This document shows, in pieces, positions 56,468 through 64,000 of a DNA stretch of 64,000 bases. Under the pieces are notes generated by a model, which saw only the letters and a program-made list of their open reading frames with translations, ran no database searches and was not told the DNA's origin. The translations under genes were made by a program, and so were the position numbers. The stretch covers positions 186,001-250,000 of the forward strand of contig CANLXN010000004.1 of the NCBI GenBank assembly GCA_947495135.1. The letters run 5' to 3'. Source of the DNA: an uncultured Flavobacteriaceae bacterium (GTDB lineage Bacteria > Bacteroidota > Bacteroidia > Flavobacteriales > Flavobacteriaceae). The number at the start of each line of letters is the position of its first letter. Position 1 is the stretch's first letter.

Positions 56468-57268
56468 ATGAATACCAGAATATTGCTATTGGTATTTCTC
56501 TTATTTGCCATCGCTAAACAGAACGCCTACAGTCAGTTAGGGTTCTCGCATGAGATAGGAGTTATCACAGGACCTGTTGCCTTTTATTCCGATTACGGAC
56601 AACGCCTGGACACTGAAACGAACACCGGAAACGTAGGTTTCGGGGTTGGTATCGTACATTACCTTAACTTTTCCTACAGAGCTGATTGTAATTGTTACAC
56701 ACGTGACAAGTATTTTAACGATCACTTTAAGGTACGTAGTGAAATCGATTACCACAAAACAAACTTTGACCATCTTGGAGAATGGGTAGACCCTGAACTC
56801 ACGTCGATCACAGCAGATCAACTACGTGCGATGAAAGGTTCTACATCTGTTTTTGATATAGGTGCTCAATTGGAATATTTCCCGCTAAGTATTAGAGATT
56901 TTGCTGCAGGTGGTTACAAAATTGCTCCTTTTGGGAGCTTTGGAGTTCACTGGGTAAGCTATGATCCTGAAGTATATAGTGAACTTGGAGCGTTAAATAC
57001 TCCACTTACTACTCCACCTAAGTATTTGAACGCTTTCCAGCAGGAAGGGGATTCTACTTGGTCTCTTGTAATGAGTGCAGGTATACGCTATAAGTTAACT
57101 CAACTGAGTGATCTTATGTTGGATGCCCGTTGGCAATATTACTTCTCCAACTGGGTAGACGGACTAAATCCTAGCTTCGACAATAATGGAGTAGTGGATG
57201 TGCCTGAAAACAAAGCGAACGACTGGATCTTCTGGTTAAACGTAGGTTATATCTATTATCTAGATTAA
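56468..57268 (+). CDS. Exported barrel-like protein (THC0290_0291-like family)
   Basis: The 266-residue product has a signal peptide (MNTRILLLVFLLFAIAKQNAYSQ) and a beta-rich mature part with glycine/aromatic strands (GFSHEIGVITGPVAFYSDYG, VGFGVGIVHYLNFSYRADCNCY, YKIAPFGSFGVHWVSY) ending in WLNVGYIYYLD. It resembles a flavobacterial family I recall as THC0290_0291, of unknown function, probably an outer-membrane or periplasmic protein. A terminator follows directly. Confidence 0.72.
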   Translation: MNTRILLLVFLLFAIAKQNAYSQLGFSHEIGVITGPVAFYSDYGQRLDTETNTGNVGFGVGIVHYLNFSYRADCNCYTRDKYFNDHFKVRSEIDYHKTNFDHLGEWVDPELTSITADQLRAMKGSTSVFDIGAQLEYFPLSIRDFAAGGYKIAPFGSFGVHWVSYDPEVYSELGALNTPLTTPPKYLNAFQQEGDSTWSLVMSAGIRYKLTQLSDLMLDARWQYYFSNWVDGLNPSFDNNGVVDVPENKANDWIFWLNVGYIYYLD

Positions 57269-57289
57269 TTTCAACTAGTATAAAATAAG

Positions 57290-57323
57290 AAAAGGGGTAA
57301 TGTAAAAGACATTACCCCTTTTT
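57290..57323. terminator. Strong bidirectional terminator
   Basis: AAAAGGGGTAATGT (57290-57303) and ACATTACCCCTTTT (57309-57322) form a perfect 14-bp stem with a five-base loop, serving two convergent genes. Confidence 0.95.
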
Positions 57324-57340
57324 CTGTTGTTTGTAGCTAT

Positions 57341-58480
57341 CTAGCCTATTGCTTGTTTTAAATCGGCAATTAGGTCATCAATATCCTCGATTCCAACGCT
57401 GAGACGAATTAGCGAATCCACTACTCCCGTTTTTTCACGGTCTTCCTTTGGAATGCTTGCATGGGTCATACTAGCTGGATGACCAGCCAAGCTTTCAACT
57501 CCTCCTAGACTTTCTGCTAGCGTAAATACTTTTAGATTCTCGACTATTCGAATAGCTTCATCGTAATCGTTCCCTTTGGTAACAAAAGAGATCATTCCTC
57601 CATAATCATTCATCTGCTCTTTAGCTATCAAATAATTGGGATGGTCTTCAAATCCAGGCCAGTATACCTTCTCGATCTTTGGGTGATCTTTCAAGTACTC
57701 AGCAACCATTTTACCATTTTCACAATGACGCTGCATTCGCACGTGAAGGGTTTTGATACCGCGAAGTACCAAAAAGCTATCTTGAGGACCACAAATAGCA
57801 CCACTTGCGTTTTGTATAAAATAAAGACGATCTGCAAGATCTTTCTCCTTTACGGCAAGAGCGCCCATAACAACATCGCTGTGACCTCCTAGATATTTAG
57901 TTGCACTGTGCATCACAATATCGGCACCAAGATCTAACGGCTGTTGAAGATATGGCGTCGCAAAAGTATTATCTACTCCTAATAGTAAATGATGCTTTTT
58001 AGCTACTGCTGCCAATGCTTTGATGTCAATAATGTTCATCATAGGATTAGTAGGAGTCTCCGCCCAAATTAATTTCGTATTTTCATTGACATATTCTTCT
58101 ATTCTTCCAGCATTTTCCATACCAACGAAATGAAACTTAATACCAAAGCCTTCAAAAATTTGAGTAAACAAACGGTACGTCCCACCATAGAGGTCGTTGG
58201 TAGAGATCACTTCATCACCTGGTTTAAACAACTTCATAACTGCATCAATTGCAGCTAACCCACTTCCAAAAGCCAAACCATGATTTCCATTTTCAATACT
58301 TGCAAATGCATTTTCTAAAGCATTTCGAGTTGGATTGTGCGTTCTAGAATATTCATACCCCTTATGCCCTCCGGGAGTGGACTGAGCGTAGGTTGAAGTT
58401 TGATAAATAGGCGGCATTACCGATCCGTATGCCGGGTCATGTTCCTGACCACCGTGTATAGTTTTTGTGTTAAATTTCAT
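57341..58480 (-). CDS. Cystathionine gamma-synthase/lyase family PLP enzyme
   Basis: The 379-residue enzyme belongs to the Cys/Met metabolism PLP family: TIHGGQEHDPAYGSVMPPIYQTSTY at the start, YSRTHNPTRNALE, and the PLP-lysine motif HSATKYLGGHSDVVMG, with ESLGGVESLAGHPASMTHAS near the C-terminus. It makes or cleaves cystathionine in trans-sulfuration; synthase and lyase forms cannot be separated by eye. The ATG at 58480 matches the family N-terminus better than the ATG at 58513. Confidence 0.92.
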   Translation of the reverse strand: MKFNTKTIHGGQEHDPAYGSVMPPIYQTSTYAQSTPGGHKGYEYSRTHNPTRNALENAFASIENGNHGLAFGSGLAAIDAVMKLFKPGDEVISTNDLYGGTYRLFTQIFEGFGIKFHFVGMENAGRIEEYVNENTKLIWAETPTNPMMNIIDIKALAAVAKKHHLLLGVDNTFATPYLQQPLDLGADIVMHSATKYLGGHSDVVMGALAVKEKDLADRLYFIQNASGAICGPQDSFLVLRGIKTLHVRMQRHCENGKMVAEYLKDHPKIEKVYWPGFEDHPNYLIAKEQMNDYGGMISFVTKGNDYDEAIRIVENLKVFTLAESLGGVESLAGHPASMTHASIPKEDREKTGVVDSLIRLSVGIEDIDDLIADLKQAIG

Positions 58481-58545
58481 ATACTTTATAATAGGACATT
58501 GATCAAAGTTCAAAACTTAAAACAAGGTAAATTAAGTTCAAAAAA

Positions 58546-58553
58546 CAAAAGTA
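58546..58553 (-). promoter_or_regulatory. -7 element of the trans-sulfuration gene
   Basis: TACTTTTG on the minus strand, 65 bases before the ATG at 58480, giving a leader of about 60 bases. Confidence 0.4.
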
Positions 58554-58564
58554 CATCTTTCCCT

Positions 58565-58592
58565 TTGGATACTGAAAACTGTCGTATTTTTA
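58565..58592 (+). promoter_or_regulatory. Promoter of the DUF3298 gene
   Basis: TTG (58565-58567), a 17-base spacer and TATTTTTA (58585-58592, one mismatch). The ATG at 58597 is only four bases further, so a leaderless mRNA is likely. Confidence 0.4.
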
Positions 58593-58596
58593 TGCC

Positions 58597-59364
58597 ATGA
58601 ATTACATAGTTCGTCTTATTTTCATTGGATTTATTGTGACCAGCTGTTCAAATGCACCTTCTATTTCTTTTTCTACGGAAATTTTTGATGAAGAAAGCCT
58701 GTCTATATGCAAGCAAGATCCATGCTCAAACGTTTCCCTATCATATCCTGTCGCAGCTGGGGATACGGCTATTTCAGAAAAAATCAATACACTTATTGAA
58801 CGCCATATTATTGAAGCGCTTTTTATGGGAGATGAAGAAAGTTCTAGTTCAAAAAGTATTGAAGATGCGGCAACTAATTTTATATTGAGTTATAGAGATC
58901 ACCAGGCCGATATTCCTTCAGAAATTGATACTGGTACATATGTAGCCGAAATTTCTATGGAAGTAATGAGTAGAAAAGAACAATTAATTTCATTTAAAAG
59001 CGAGCATTATCAATTTACAGGAGGAGCACACGGCAATAATGATGTTGTTTTTGTAAATATTGATCCAGCAAGTGGAACTATGGTGGATGTATCCGAAATA
59101 ACTCGAGATTTTGAGGGATTGCAGAAATTAGTTGAGGAAAAATTCCGACTTAAATTTAAAATTCCTGAGAATGAAAGCGTCAACTATCCTGGGTTCTGGT
59201 TTGAAGATGACCAGTTCTACTTATCGAACAATATCGGTTTCACAGAAAATGACATGATCATACTATACAATCCTTATGAAATTGCACCCTATGCCGAAGG
59301 CCCTATTCAATTATCCATACCCCTAAAAGAAGTGACCTCCTATTTAGAAATAATCGATCTATAA
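58597..59364 (+). CDS. DUF4163/DUF3298 (RsiV-like) lipoprotein
   Basis: The 255-residue protein has a lipoprotein signal (IGFIVTSC, lipid Cys17), then a DUF4163-like region (about 45-130, with SYPVAAGDTAISEKINTLIERH) and a DUF3298-like region (about 150-255, with YQFTGGAHGNNDVVFVNIDPASG and the closing NPYEIAPYAEGPIQLSIPL). Members include the extracellular part of anti-sigma factor RsiV, which binds lysozyme; whether this protein does so is unknown. It starts the rightward run ending in the DMT transporter. Confidence 0.85.
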   Translation: MNYIVRLIFIGFIVTSCSNAPSISFSTEIFDEESLSICKQDPCSNVSLSYPVAAGDTAISEKINTLIERHIIEALFMGDEESSSSKSIEDAATNFILSYRDHQADIPSEIDTGTYVAEISMEVMSRKEQLISFKSEHYQFTGGAHGNNDVVFVNIDPASGTMVDVSEITRDFEGLQKLVEEKFRLKFKIPENESVNYPGFWFEDDQFYLSNNIGFTENDMIILYNPYEIAPYAEGPIQLSIPLKEVTSYLEIIDL

Positions 59365-59381
59365 GCCAATCCACTAACAAA

Positions 59382-59735
59382 ATGAAAAAAATTTATTACT
59401 TAGCCACCTGCGATACCTGCAAGCGAATTATGAATGAACTCTCTCTTCCTACCAACTTCGAGCAACGAGAGATTAAAGAGAAAAACGTCACGCTTCGAGA
59501 GTTAGACGATATGAAGGAACTAGCTGGCAGCTACGAAGCTTTGTTTAGCAAGCGAGCCCGCCTGTACAAAGAACGTGGTTTAAAAGATGAAAAAATAACC
59601 GAAGATAAATACAAAGCATTGATTCTTGAACATTATACATTTCTAAAACGTCCAGTTATTTTAAATGGGGAACAAATCTTTATCGGTAACAGTAAAAAAA
59701 CAATTGAAGCTGCAAAAGCGGCTATACACGGTTAA
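59382..59735 (+). CDS. ArsC/Spx-family thioredoxin-fold protein
   Basis: The 117-residue protein has the ArsC/Spx fold with Cys10-x2-Cys13 (ATCDTCKRIM) and the LKRPVI segment before the C-terminal helix. The two-cysteine motif is of the Spx/YffB type rather than the single-Cys arsenate reductase ArsC, so arsenate reduction is uncertain. It is 17 bases after the DUF3298 gene and overlaps the next start by one base. Confidence 0.85.
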   Translation: MKKIYYLATCDTCKRIMNELSLPTNFEQREIKEKNVTLRELDDMKELAGSYEALFSKRARLYKERGLKDEKITEDKYKALILEHYTFLKRPVILNGEQIFIGNSKKTIEAAKAAIHG

Positions 59736-60634
59736 TGAATCCTCGCATCCTAGCCCTTCTCGCAGCCACAGCAGCCAGCACCATTTATGGAATTAACCAT
59801 ACATTGGCCAAAGGCTTGATGCCAGACATCATTGGTCCATATGGCTTTATCATCCTGAGAGTAGTTGGAGCTGCCATTCTCTTTTGGATTGCTAGTTTAT
59901 TTTACCCACAAGAAAAAATTGATAAAAAAGATTGGTTAAGACTTGTTGGTTGTGCTTTTTTTGGGATGGTTCTGAATATGAATATGTTCTTCAAAGGTTT
60001 GCAACTATCCACTCCTATCAATAGTAGCGTGGTGATTACATTAACTCCTGTTCTTCTGCTCTTACTTTCAGCATTTTTTCTAAAAGAAAAAGTCACCTGG
60101 ATGAAATCGATCGGAATTGGCATTGGCCTTATGGGAGCCTTGCTTTTAATACTTTTTGGAGCTAAAACACAGGCAAACGCCCCAAACATACCTCTCGGGA
60201 ACACCCTTTTTATTGTAAACGCCACTTCCTATGCAATTTATCTCATTATGGTCAAACCCTTGGTTGCAAAATACAGTTCCATTACACTTATGAAGTTTTT
60301 GTTCCTGTTTGCAGTATTTATGAACCTTCCAATTGGCCTGTCAGAATTCAATGAAGTAGCCTGGACTAGTCTTAATTTTGGACATATTTGGAAAATGGCA
60401 TTTGTAGTTATTGGCACTACCTTTTTAACCTATTTGTTCAATGTATATGCACTCAAACAATTAAGCCCTTCTACTATTGGAGCCTTCATATATCTGCAGC
60501 CATTACTTGCCACTCTCTTCGCTATAATTATGGGGGCAGATTCCTTAAATCCACTTCGAATAGTGGCAGCGGCGCTCATTTTTCTTGGTGTATTCCTCTC
60601 TACAAGGAAAAAGATTTCCAAAGTAAAACCTTAA
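59735..60634 (+). CDS. DMT superfamily (EamA) transporter
   Basis: The 299-residue protein has about ten hydrophobic segments in two EamA repeats (about 5-140 and 155-290), a typical drug/metabolite exporter layout. Its ATG overlaps the preceding stop (TAATG), a sign of translational coupling with the ArsC-like gene. Substrate unknown. Confidence 0.92.
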   Translation: MNPRILALLAATAASTIYGINHTLAKGLMPDIIGPYGFIILRVVGAAILFWIASLFYPQEKIDKKDWLRLVGCAFFGMVLNMNMFFKGLQLSTPINSSVVITLTPVLLLLLSAFFLKEKVTWMKSIGIGIGLMGALLLILFGAKTQANAPNIPLGNTLFIVNATSYAIYLIMVKPLVAKYSSITLMKFLFLFAVFMNLPIGLSEFNEVAWTSLNFGHIWKMAFVVIGTTFLTYLFNVYALKQLSPSTIGAFIYLQPLLATLFAIIMGADSLNPLRIVAAALIFLGVFLSTRKKISKVKP

Positions 60635-60729
60635 TAGATAATTATTCTTTGCTTTCTTCAGGAGCACTCCTGCTTCAAAAACAAACTAAATCCGTATATT
60701 TAAAATCCTAATTTTTAAACACATAGTAT

Positions 60730-61098
60730 ATGGAAACAAAAGAGATCGCCGAAAAATTAGTTGCCTGGTGCAACGAAGGAAACTACGAAAACTGTTACCA
60801 ACAATTGTATAGCCCAGAGATTGTTAGTATCGAAGCTCCTGGAGCACAACACCCTATTTCTAACGGTTTTGAAGAAGTCGCAAAAAAAGGAGAATGGTGG
60901 GAAGAAACGTTTGAAGTACATAGCAGCAAAGCCAGTCAACCTACAGTGGCAGATAATTGGTTTAGCGTGCGATTTGAGATGGATACTACACATAAACCTA
61001 GTGGACAAAGAACCACCTCTTCAGAAATAGCCGTTTACCAAGTAAAAGATGGGAAAATTGTAAAAGAGCAATTTTTTTACGATACAAACCAAGGATAA
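60730..61098 (+). CDS. NTF2/SnoaL-like domain protein
   Basis: The 122-residue protein is a single NTF2-like cone fold: an N-terminal helix pair (KEIAEKLVAWCNEGNYENCYQQLYS) then strands with EIVSIEAPGAQHP and a GKIVKEQFFYD end. No catalytic motif is assigned. TATATTTA near 60695 is a near-consensus -7 element. The next gene, seven bases on, encodes a lipidated NTF2-like protein, so the two are probably co-transcribed. Confidence 0.82.
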   Translation: METKEIAEKLVAWCNEGNYENCYQQLYSPEIVSIEAPGAQHPISNGFEEVAKKGEWWEETFEVHSSKASQPTVADNWFSVRFEMDTTHKPSGQRTTSSEIAVYQVKDGKIVKEQFFYDTNQG

Positions 61099-61105
61099 GG
61101 TCCTC

Positions 61106-61591
61106 ATGAAAAAACTAATACTCTCCACGATCATATTAATCGTATCAATTGGATGCGTTGAGCAGGACCAAACGGCTGTAAAGCAAATTGAACCGCCATT
61201 TAATGCTTCCAGTTTGGAGTCTACCATCCAAGAACGTGGGAAAATATGGAGTACTGCTCTAACCACCAAGAATGTTGCTCTGTTAGAAGGTCTATATGCC
61301 GAAAATGTTCATTACTTGCCCGATGGGGAAGTAGCATTAAATGGTAGGGAAGAAGTAGTAGACTACTGGAAAACCTCCATGGATTTTATACATGACATCC
61401 AATTAACCATGGAAAGCTTAGAAGGTACTAAAGAACTCCTGTACGAAACTGGAACAGGCATTGCCCTTATACCTAATGCTGCTAAAACAATAGACACCAT
61501 TAATTATAAATATGTCAACGTTTGGAAGCTACAAAAAAATGGCTCCTACCAAGTAGTTATAGACACCTTTAACGACCTGCCAAGACCTTAA
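61106..61591 (+). CDS. NTF2/DUF4440-like lipoprotein
   Basis: The 161-residue protein has a short lipoprotein signal (IIIVSIGC, lipid Cys17) followed by an NTF2-like domain of the DUF4440 type (RGKIWSTALTTKNVALLEGLYAENVHYLPDG). It is a paralogue-like partner of the preceding cytosolic NTF2 protein. Function unknown. Its stop is one base from the stop of the convergent thioesterase. Confidence 0.82.
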   Translation: MKKLILSTIILIVSIGCVEQDQTAVKQIEPPFNASSLESTIQERGKIWSTALTTKNVALLEGLYAENVHYLPDGEVALNGREEVVDYWKTSMDFIHDIQLTMESLEGTKELLYETGTGIALIPNAAKTIDTINYKYVNVWKLQKNGSYQVVIDTFNDLPRP

Positions 61592-61592
61592 G

Positions 61593-62069
61593 TTAGGCTA
61601 AATCTTTAGGAATATGCCCGTGTTTGCGGGTATCTTCCTTTGTAAGAGTTACAAAACCATCGGCCTTATCAATCTTGTTGAGACTTTCAATTAATGAAAT
61701 AGGAAGCCCTGTTAGTTTTCGTTCTTTTAGATTTATAAAAGCCCCCATCATATCCCCTCTGGCAATATTTCGTCCTTTGTAATCATAAAAATTATGATAG
61801 AATTGAAAGAACATACCATCTTCACTTACTCCTTTCAACTCTAAAGAAACACGAATAGGTTTCCCAGGAAACGCCTCTTTGAAATAGTGCATATGCTCAT
61901 AAAGAACAACAGGTCCAAGATTGTTTTGGGCCATTTCTGTATGTCCAAAGCCCATCTCGGTCATAAAGCTCATTCGAGTATGACTCATGAAATTGATATA
62001 GGCACTATTTCCAAGATGACGATTGGCATCCACATCGCTCCATCTAATTTCAAATTCTTTTAAATGCAT
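61593..62069 (-). CDS. Acyl-CoA thioesterase (hotdog fold)
   Basis: The 158-residue protein has the 4HBT hotdog signature RWSDVDANRHLGNSAYINF near the start, with the catalytic Asp, and a DYKGRNIARGD strand later. It should hydrolyse acyl-CoA or a related thioester. It lies three bases after the upstream hydrolase on the same strand and is the last gene of the TetR-linked unit. Confidence 0.88.
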   Translation of the reverse strand: MHLKEFEIRWSDVDANRHLGNSAYINFMSHTRMSFMTEMGFGHTEMAQNNLGPVVLYEHMHYFKEAFPGKPIRVSLELKGVSEDGMFFQFYHNFYDYKGRNIARGDMMGAFINLKERKLTGLPISLIESLNKIDKADGFVTLTKEDTRKHGHIPKDLA

Positions 62070-62072
62070 ATT

Positions 62073-62903
62073 TTAATTTTTTATAAACTGAATTACTTTG
62101 TCAACTGTGTCTACACCTTTTAAGTTATGATCCTGTCCTTGAGTAAAAAAAGTTTGTATCAATGCTTGGCCCTCTGCAGCTCTTTGTATTGGCTCGAAGG
62201 GTGTTATCTTATCATTTTTTTCATGGACAACCAATAATGGCTGCTTCACCTGTTGAAAAAAATGTGCAATTGAAATTTCACTATGGTGTATTTTCAAAAC
62301 CGAATTAATCTTCGTTTCTAAATTAGATATTGCGCGCTTCGATAAACCCAGCATCTCTCTAAAATAAACAAAAATTGCATCCATTCCTGAAGGAGATCCC
62401 ATGATTACAAAACTCTTAACAGGTATATCTTTACTATGTAAGTAGGCATAACTCCCCACCAAACTTCCAAGAGAATGACATACGAGTGTATCTATACTTC
62501 CAATGATACTCAAAGACTGTTCAAGGGCATTGCGGTAAATTTCAACATTGAGATGGTTTCCCTTGGCCATTCCATGTCCGGGCGCATCTAAAGCATATAC
62601 CGTATACTCATCTTCTTCCAGCTGTTTAGCATATGGAAGCCACCGCTGAGAATTACTCATCCAACCGTGCAGAAATAATATTTTTTTTGGTCCTGAACCC
62701 CACTTGTGCAAGGCGGCTGAGTGGCCATCCACATTCAAAAACGCCGTATCCGATTTTTCTAGAAATGCTTTTCCTTTTTCTGATATTCCTACTCGTTTGA
62801 CCTTACATAGAAGGTTGAACGAATATTCTGCATTCCATTTTGGAAACCATACTGCCGTAATGTTGATAAAACCGCCCATTACTTTAATTATCAATCTTTT
62901 CAT
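62073..62903 (-). CDS. Alpha/beta hydrolase of the TetR-linked unit
   Basis: The 276-residue hydrolase has LFLHGWMSNSQRWL, the nucleophile Ser in VCHSLGSLVGS, Asp in ALDAPGHG and EKNDKITPFEP, and a late His in GQDHNLKG. An amphipathic N-terminal stretch (MKRLIIKVMGGFINI) may associate with membrane. The ATG at 62903 is chosen; a TATC palindrome operator at 62914-62929 lies just upstream. Acyl substrates are likely given the adjacent thioesterase. Confidence 0.87.
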   Translation of the reverse strand: MKRLIIKVMGGFINITAVWFPKWNAEYSFNLLCKVKRVGISEKGKAFLEKSDTAFLNVDGHSAALHKWGSGPKKILFLHGWMSNSQRWLPYAKQLEEDEYTVYALDAPGHGMAKGNHLNVEIYRNALEQSLSIIGSIDTLVCHSLGSLVGSYAYLHSKDIPVKSFVIMGSPSGMDAIFVYFREMLGLSKRAISNLETKINSVLKIHHSEISIAHFFQQVKQPLLVVHEKNDKITPFEPIQRAAEGQALIQTFFTQGQDHNLKGVDTVDKVIQFIKN

Positions 62904-62913
62904 AGTCCAGCTA

Positions 62914-62929
62914 GATACCAATTGGTATC
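62914..62929. promoter_or_regulatory. TetR operator O2
   Basis: A perfect 16-bp palindrome GATACCAATTGGTATC sits 11 bases before the hydrolase ATG. It differs by one base from the site over the tetR promoter. Confidence 0.7.
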
Positions 62930-62946
62930 AATTAAATTAAATTTTT

Positions 62947-63552
62947 TTATTCACCTACTTTAAGCACGGACATCTCTTTAACCAGAGATCTCAGATGCTC
63001 GATCGTCTGTAAAAGCGAAGTCTTATTGCGCTCCAATTTACTCATCATAATTCCACCCTCTAATGTTGCAATAAAAATAGTTGCATACATTGCTGCGCTT
63101 ATGTCCCCTTTTATTTGTTTGTTCTTAATTCCGTTATCAATCATTTTAATCACAGATGCCTTAAGCTGGGCCAAAATATTAAAGGCCTGTTGCCTCAACA
63201 CGGTGTTGCCATCATCGGCTTCTACCGCGGCATTAAGCAAAGGGCATCCACCTTCATACAATGGTGTATGCATATAAGTTTCGAAAAAAGTAAACATGGC
63301 CTCTGTCTTTAACTGAAAGGTTTTCGCCGCTCGAATGGATGATCCCAATTCGGTAAACATCAGTTTAGCCATACTCCGCAGCGCTTCCTGCTCTAGATCT
63401 GCCTTATTCTCGAAATGCCGATAAATGGCGCCTTTCGTAAAACCAGTAGCTTTAGTAATGTCGCTTATAGAAGTTGCCTTATAGCCTTGAGTATTGAAGA
63501 GGTTTGCACTCTCTTTAATAATAATGCTTTTAGTGCTTTCTGAATTTCGCAT
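62947..63552 (-). CDS. TetR/AcrR family transcriptional regulator
   Basis: The 201-residue protein has an N-terminal helix-turn-helix (ISDITKATGFTKGAIYRHFENKADLEQEAL) and a helical ligand domain with a TetR_C_33-like end. The start is the ATG at 63552; the TTG at 63558 is rejected because it lies inside the promoter/operator. A matching palindrome sits at its own promoter and at the downstream hydrolase gene, so autoregulation and control of the hydrolase-thioesterase pair are likely. The inducer may be an acyl or aromatic compound. Confidence 0.9.
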   Translation of the reverse strand: MRNSESTKSIIIKESANLFNTQGYKATSISDITKATGFTKGAIYRHFENKADLEQEALRSMAKLMFTELGSSIRAAKTFQLKTEAMFTFFETYMHTPLYEGGCPLLNAAVEADDGNTVLRQQAFNILAQLKASVIKMIDNGIKNKQIKGDISAAMYATIFIATLEGGIMMSKLERNKTSLLQTIEHLRSLVKEMSVLKVGE

Positions 63553-63555
63553 GGT

Positions 63556-63577
63556 CAAAGATACCGATTGGTATCTT
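63556..63577. promoter_or_regulatory. tetR promoter overlapped by operator O1
   Basis: A 20-bp near-perfect palindrome (63558-63577; core GATACCGATTGGTATC) overlaps a minus-strand -7 element TATCTTTG (63556-63563). The tetR ATG is three bases further, so the mRNA is leaderless and repressor binding would block its start directly. Confidence 0.75.
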
Positions 63578-63657
63578 AATAAATTATAACAAACTGTTAA
63601 AAATGAAAATGCCTTATTACAACTTAGTAATAAGGCATTAACACGGAACTGAGCAAT

Positions 63658-64000
63658 TTAGATCTGACTCATTCCTCCATCCACTTCCAGCTCAATTCCA
63701 TTTACATAACTTGCCTCATCACTAGCGAGAAATAAAACCCCTCCAGCAACTTCGTTTGCTTCGCCAAACCGTTTCAATGGGACTCCTTGTGCAAAAGAGG
63801 CACCCATTTCTTCAACCTGCGACTCCGTCATACCATCCATCTTATTGTATATAGGTGTTCCTATAGGTCCCGGGGCAATAGAGTTGACTCTTATATTTCT
63901 AGGTGCCAATTCGCTAGTCAATACTCGTGCAAAAGCACGTAAAGCACCTTTGGTAGCACTGTATACTCCCGCTCCTTCAAAGCCTTTTTGATGAACAATA
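63658..64000 (-). CDS. SDR family oxidoreductase, truncated at window edge
   Basis: The frame runs off the right edge, so the N-terminus with the nucleotide-binding motif is missing. The visible part has the catalytic Tyr-x3-Lys (GVYSATKGAL), APRNIRVNSIAPGPIGTPI, and the C-terminal NGIELEVDGGMSQI, as in classical short-chain dehydrogenases. It lies upstream of tetR on the same strand. The hydrolase, thioesterase and this enzyme suggest a small fatty-acid or xenobiotic route, by context only. Confidence 0.9.
   Translation of the reverse strand, partial: IVHQKGFEGAGVYSATKGALRAFARVLTSELAPRNIRVNSIAPGPIGTPIYNKMDGMTESQVEEMGASFAQGVPLKRFGEANEVAGGVLFLASDEASYVNGIELEVDGGMSQI

Noticed and set aside
59382-59735. 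Arsenate reductase function
   Set aside because: The CxxC motif and gene context (no ars genes) favour the Spx/YffB-like branch.

Overview
The window is AT-rich chromosomal DNA from a member of the Bacteroidota, most likely a (probably marine) Flavobacteriaceae species. The evidence is: several proteins with a C-terminal type IX secretion (T9SS) sorting domain, and a PorZ homologue; a SusC-like/TonB-dependent receptor; a three-gene sdhCAB operon with a single membrane anchor subunit; a SUF operon carrying DUF2480 and SufT; and many start regions preceded by the Bacteroidota -7 element TAnnTTTG rather than a sigma70 -10 box. No rRNA, tRNA, CRISPR array, insertion sequence or integrase was seen.

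Layout. 1-8.3 kb: a truncated coiled-coil protein gene, a ComF-like gene, an Ig-like lipoprotein, then a leftward block with a methionine/glutamine aminotransferase, catalase-peroxidase katG, an ankyrin protein and an omega-amidase. 8.6-14.5 kb: a TPR hybrid histidine kinase facing the sdhCAB operon. 14.7-24.0 kb: a BNR/sortilin-like exported protein, a Crp/Fnr-type regulator, an aminopeptidase P, a CBM48 mini-protein, a BrnQ transporter, a hydrolase, two tandem zinc-ribbon mini-proteins and thiL. 24.2-32.5 kb: a six-gene rightward cluster with three paralogous choice-of-anchor B (LVIVD) T9SS proteins, a seven-repeat lipoprotein, an MbnP-like lipoprotein and an MbnH/MauG-like di-haem lipoprotein. 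32.6-41.8 kb: the SUF iron-sulfur assembly locus (IscA-type, sufB, lipoprotein, sufC, sufD, gap, sufS, META lipoprotein, sufE, sufT, DUF2480) followed by a DUF3078 protein. 41.8-46.5 kb: small genes and a 1114-residue KAP-family NTPase with an unusual N-terminal extension. 46.7-64 kb: ppc, the porZ-recO-TonB receptor operon, gdhA, a trans-sulfuration enzyme, small conserved genes, and a TetR-regulated hydrolase/thioesterase unit followed by a truncated SDR gene.

Two regions are the best candidates for under-described biology. The first is the 24.2-32.5 kb cluster. All six products are predicted to be exported, and probably to reach the cell surface: three by T9SS and three as lipoproteins with acidic residues right after the lipid cysteine. 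It pairs an MbnP-like copper protein and its MbnH-like di-haem partner with triplicated histidine-rich LVIVD proteins. The second is the KAP NTPase at 42.8-46.1 kb. It carries an EVE/PUA-like segment resembling those next to McrB-type GTPases and an N-terminal domain I cannot name; a defence role is a hypothesis only.

Regulatory structure is unusually legible. Several -7 elements lie only 3-5 bases before a start codon, implying leaderless mRNAs. A 16-bp palindrome occurs both over the tetR promoter and before the adjacent hydrolase gene. Strong hairpin terminators separate most convergent pairs, while other convergent genes abut or overlap without any.
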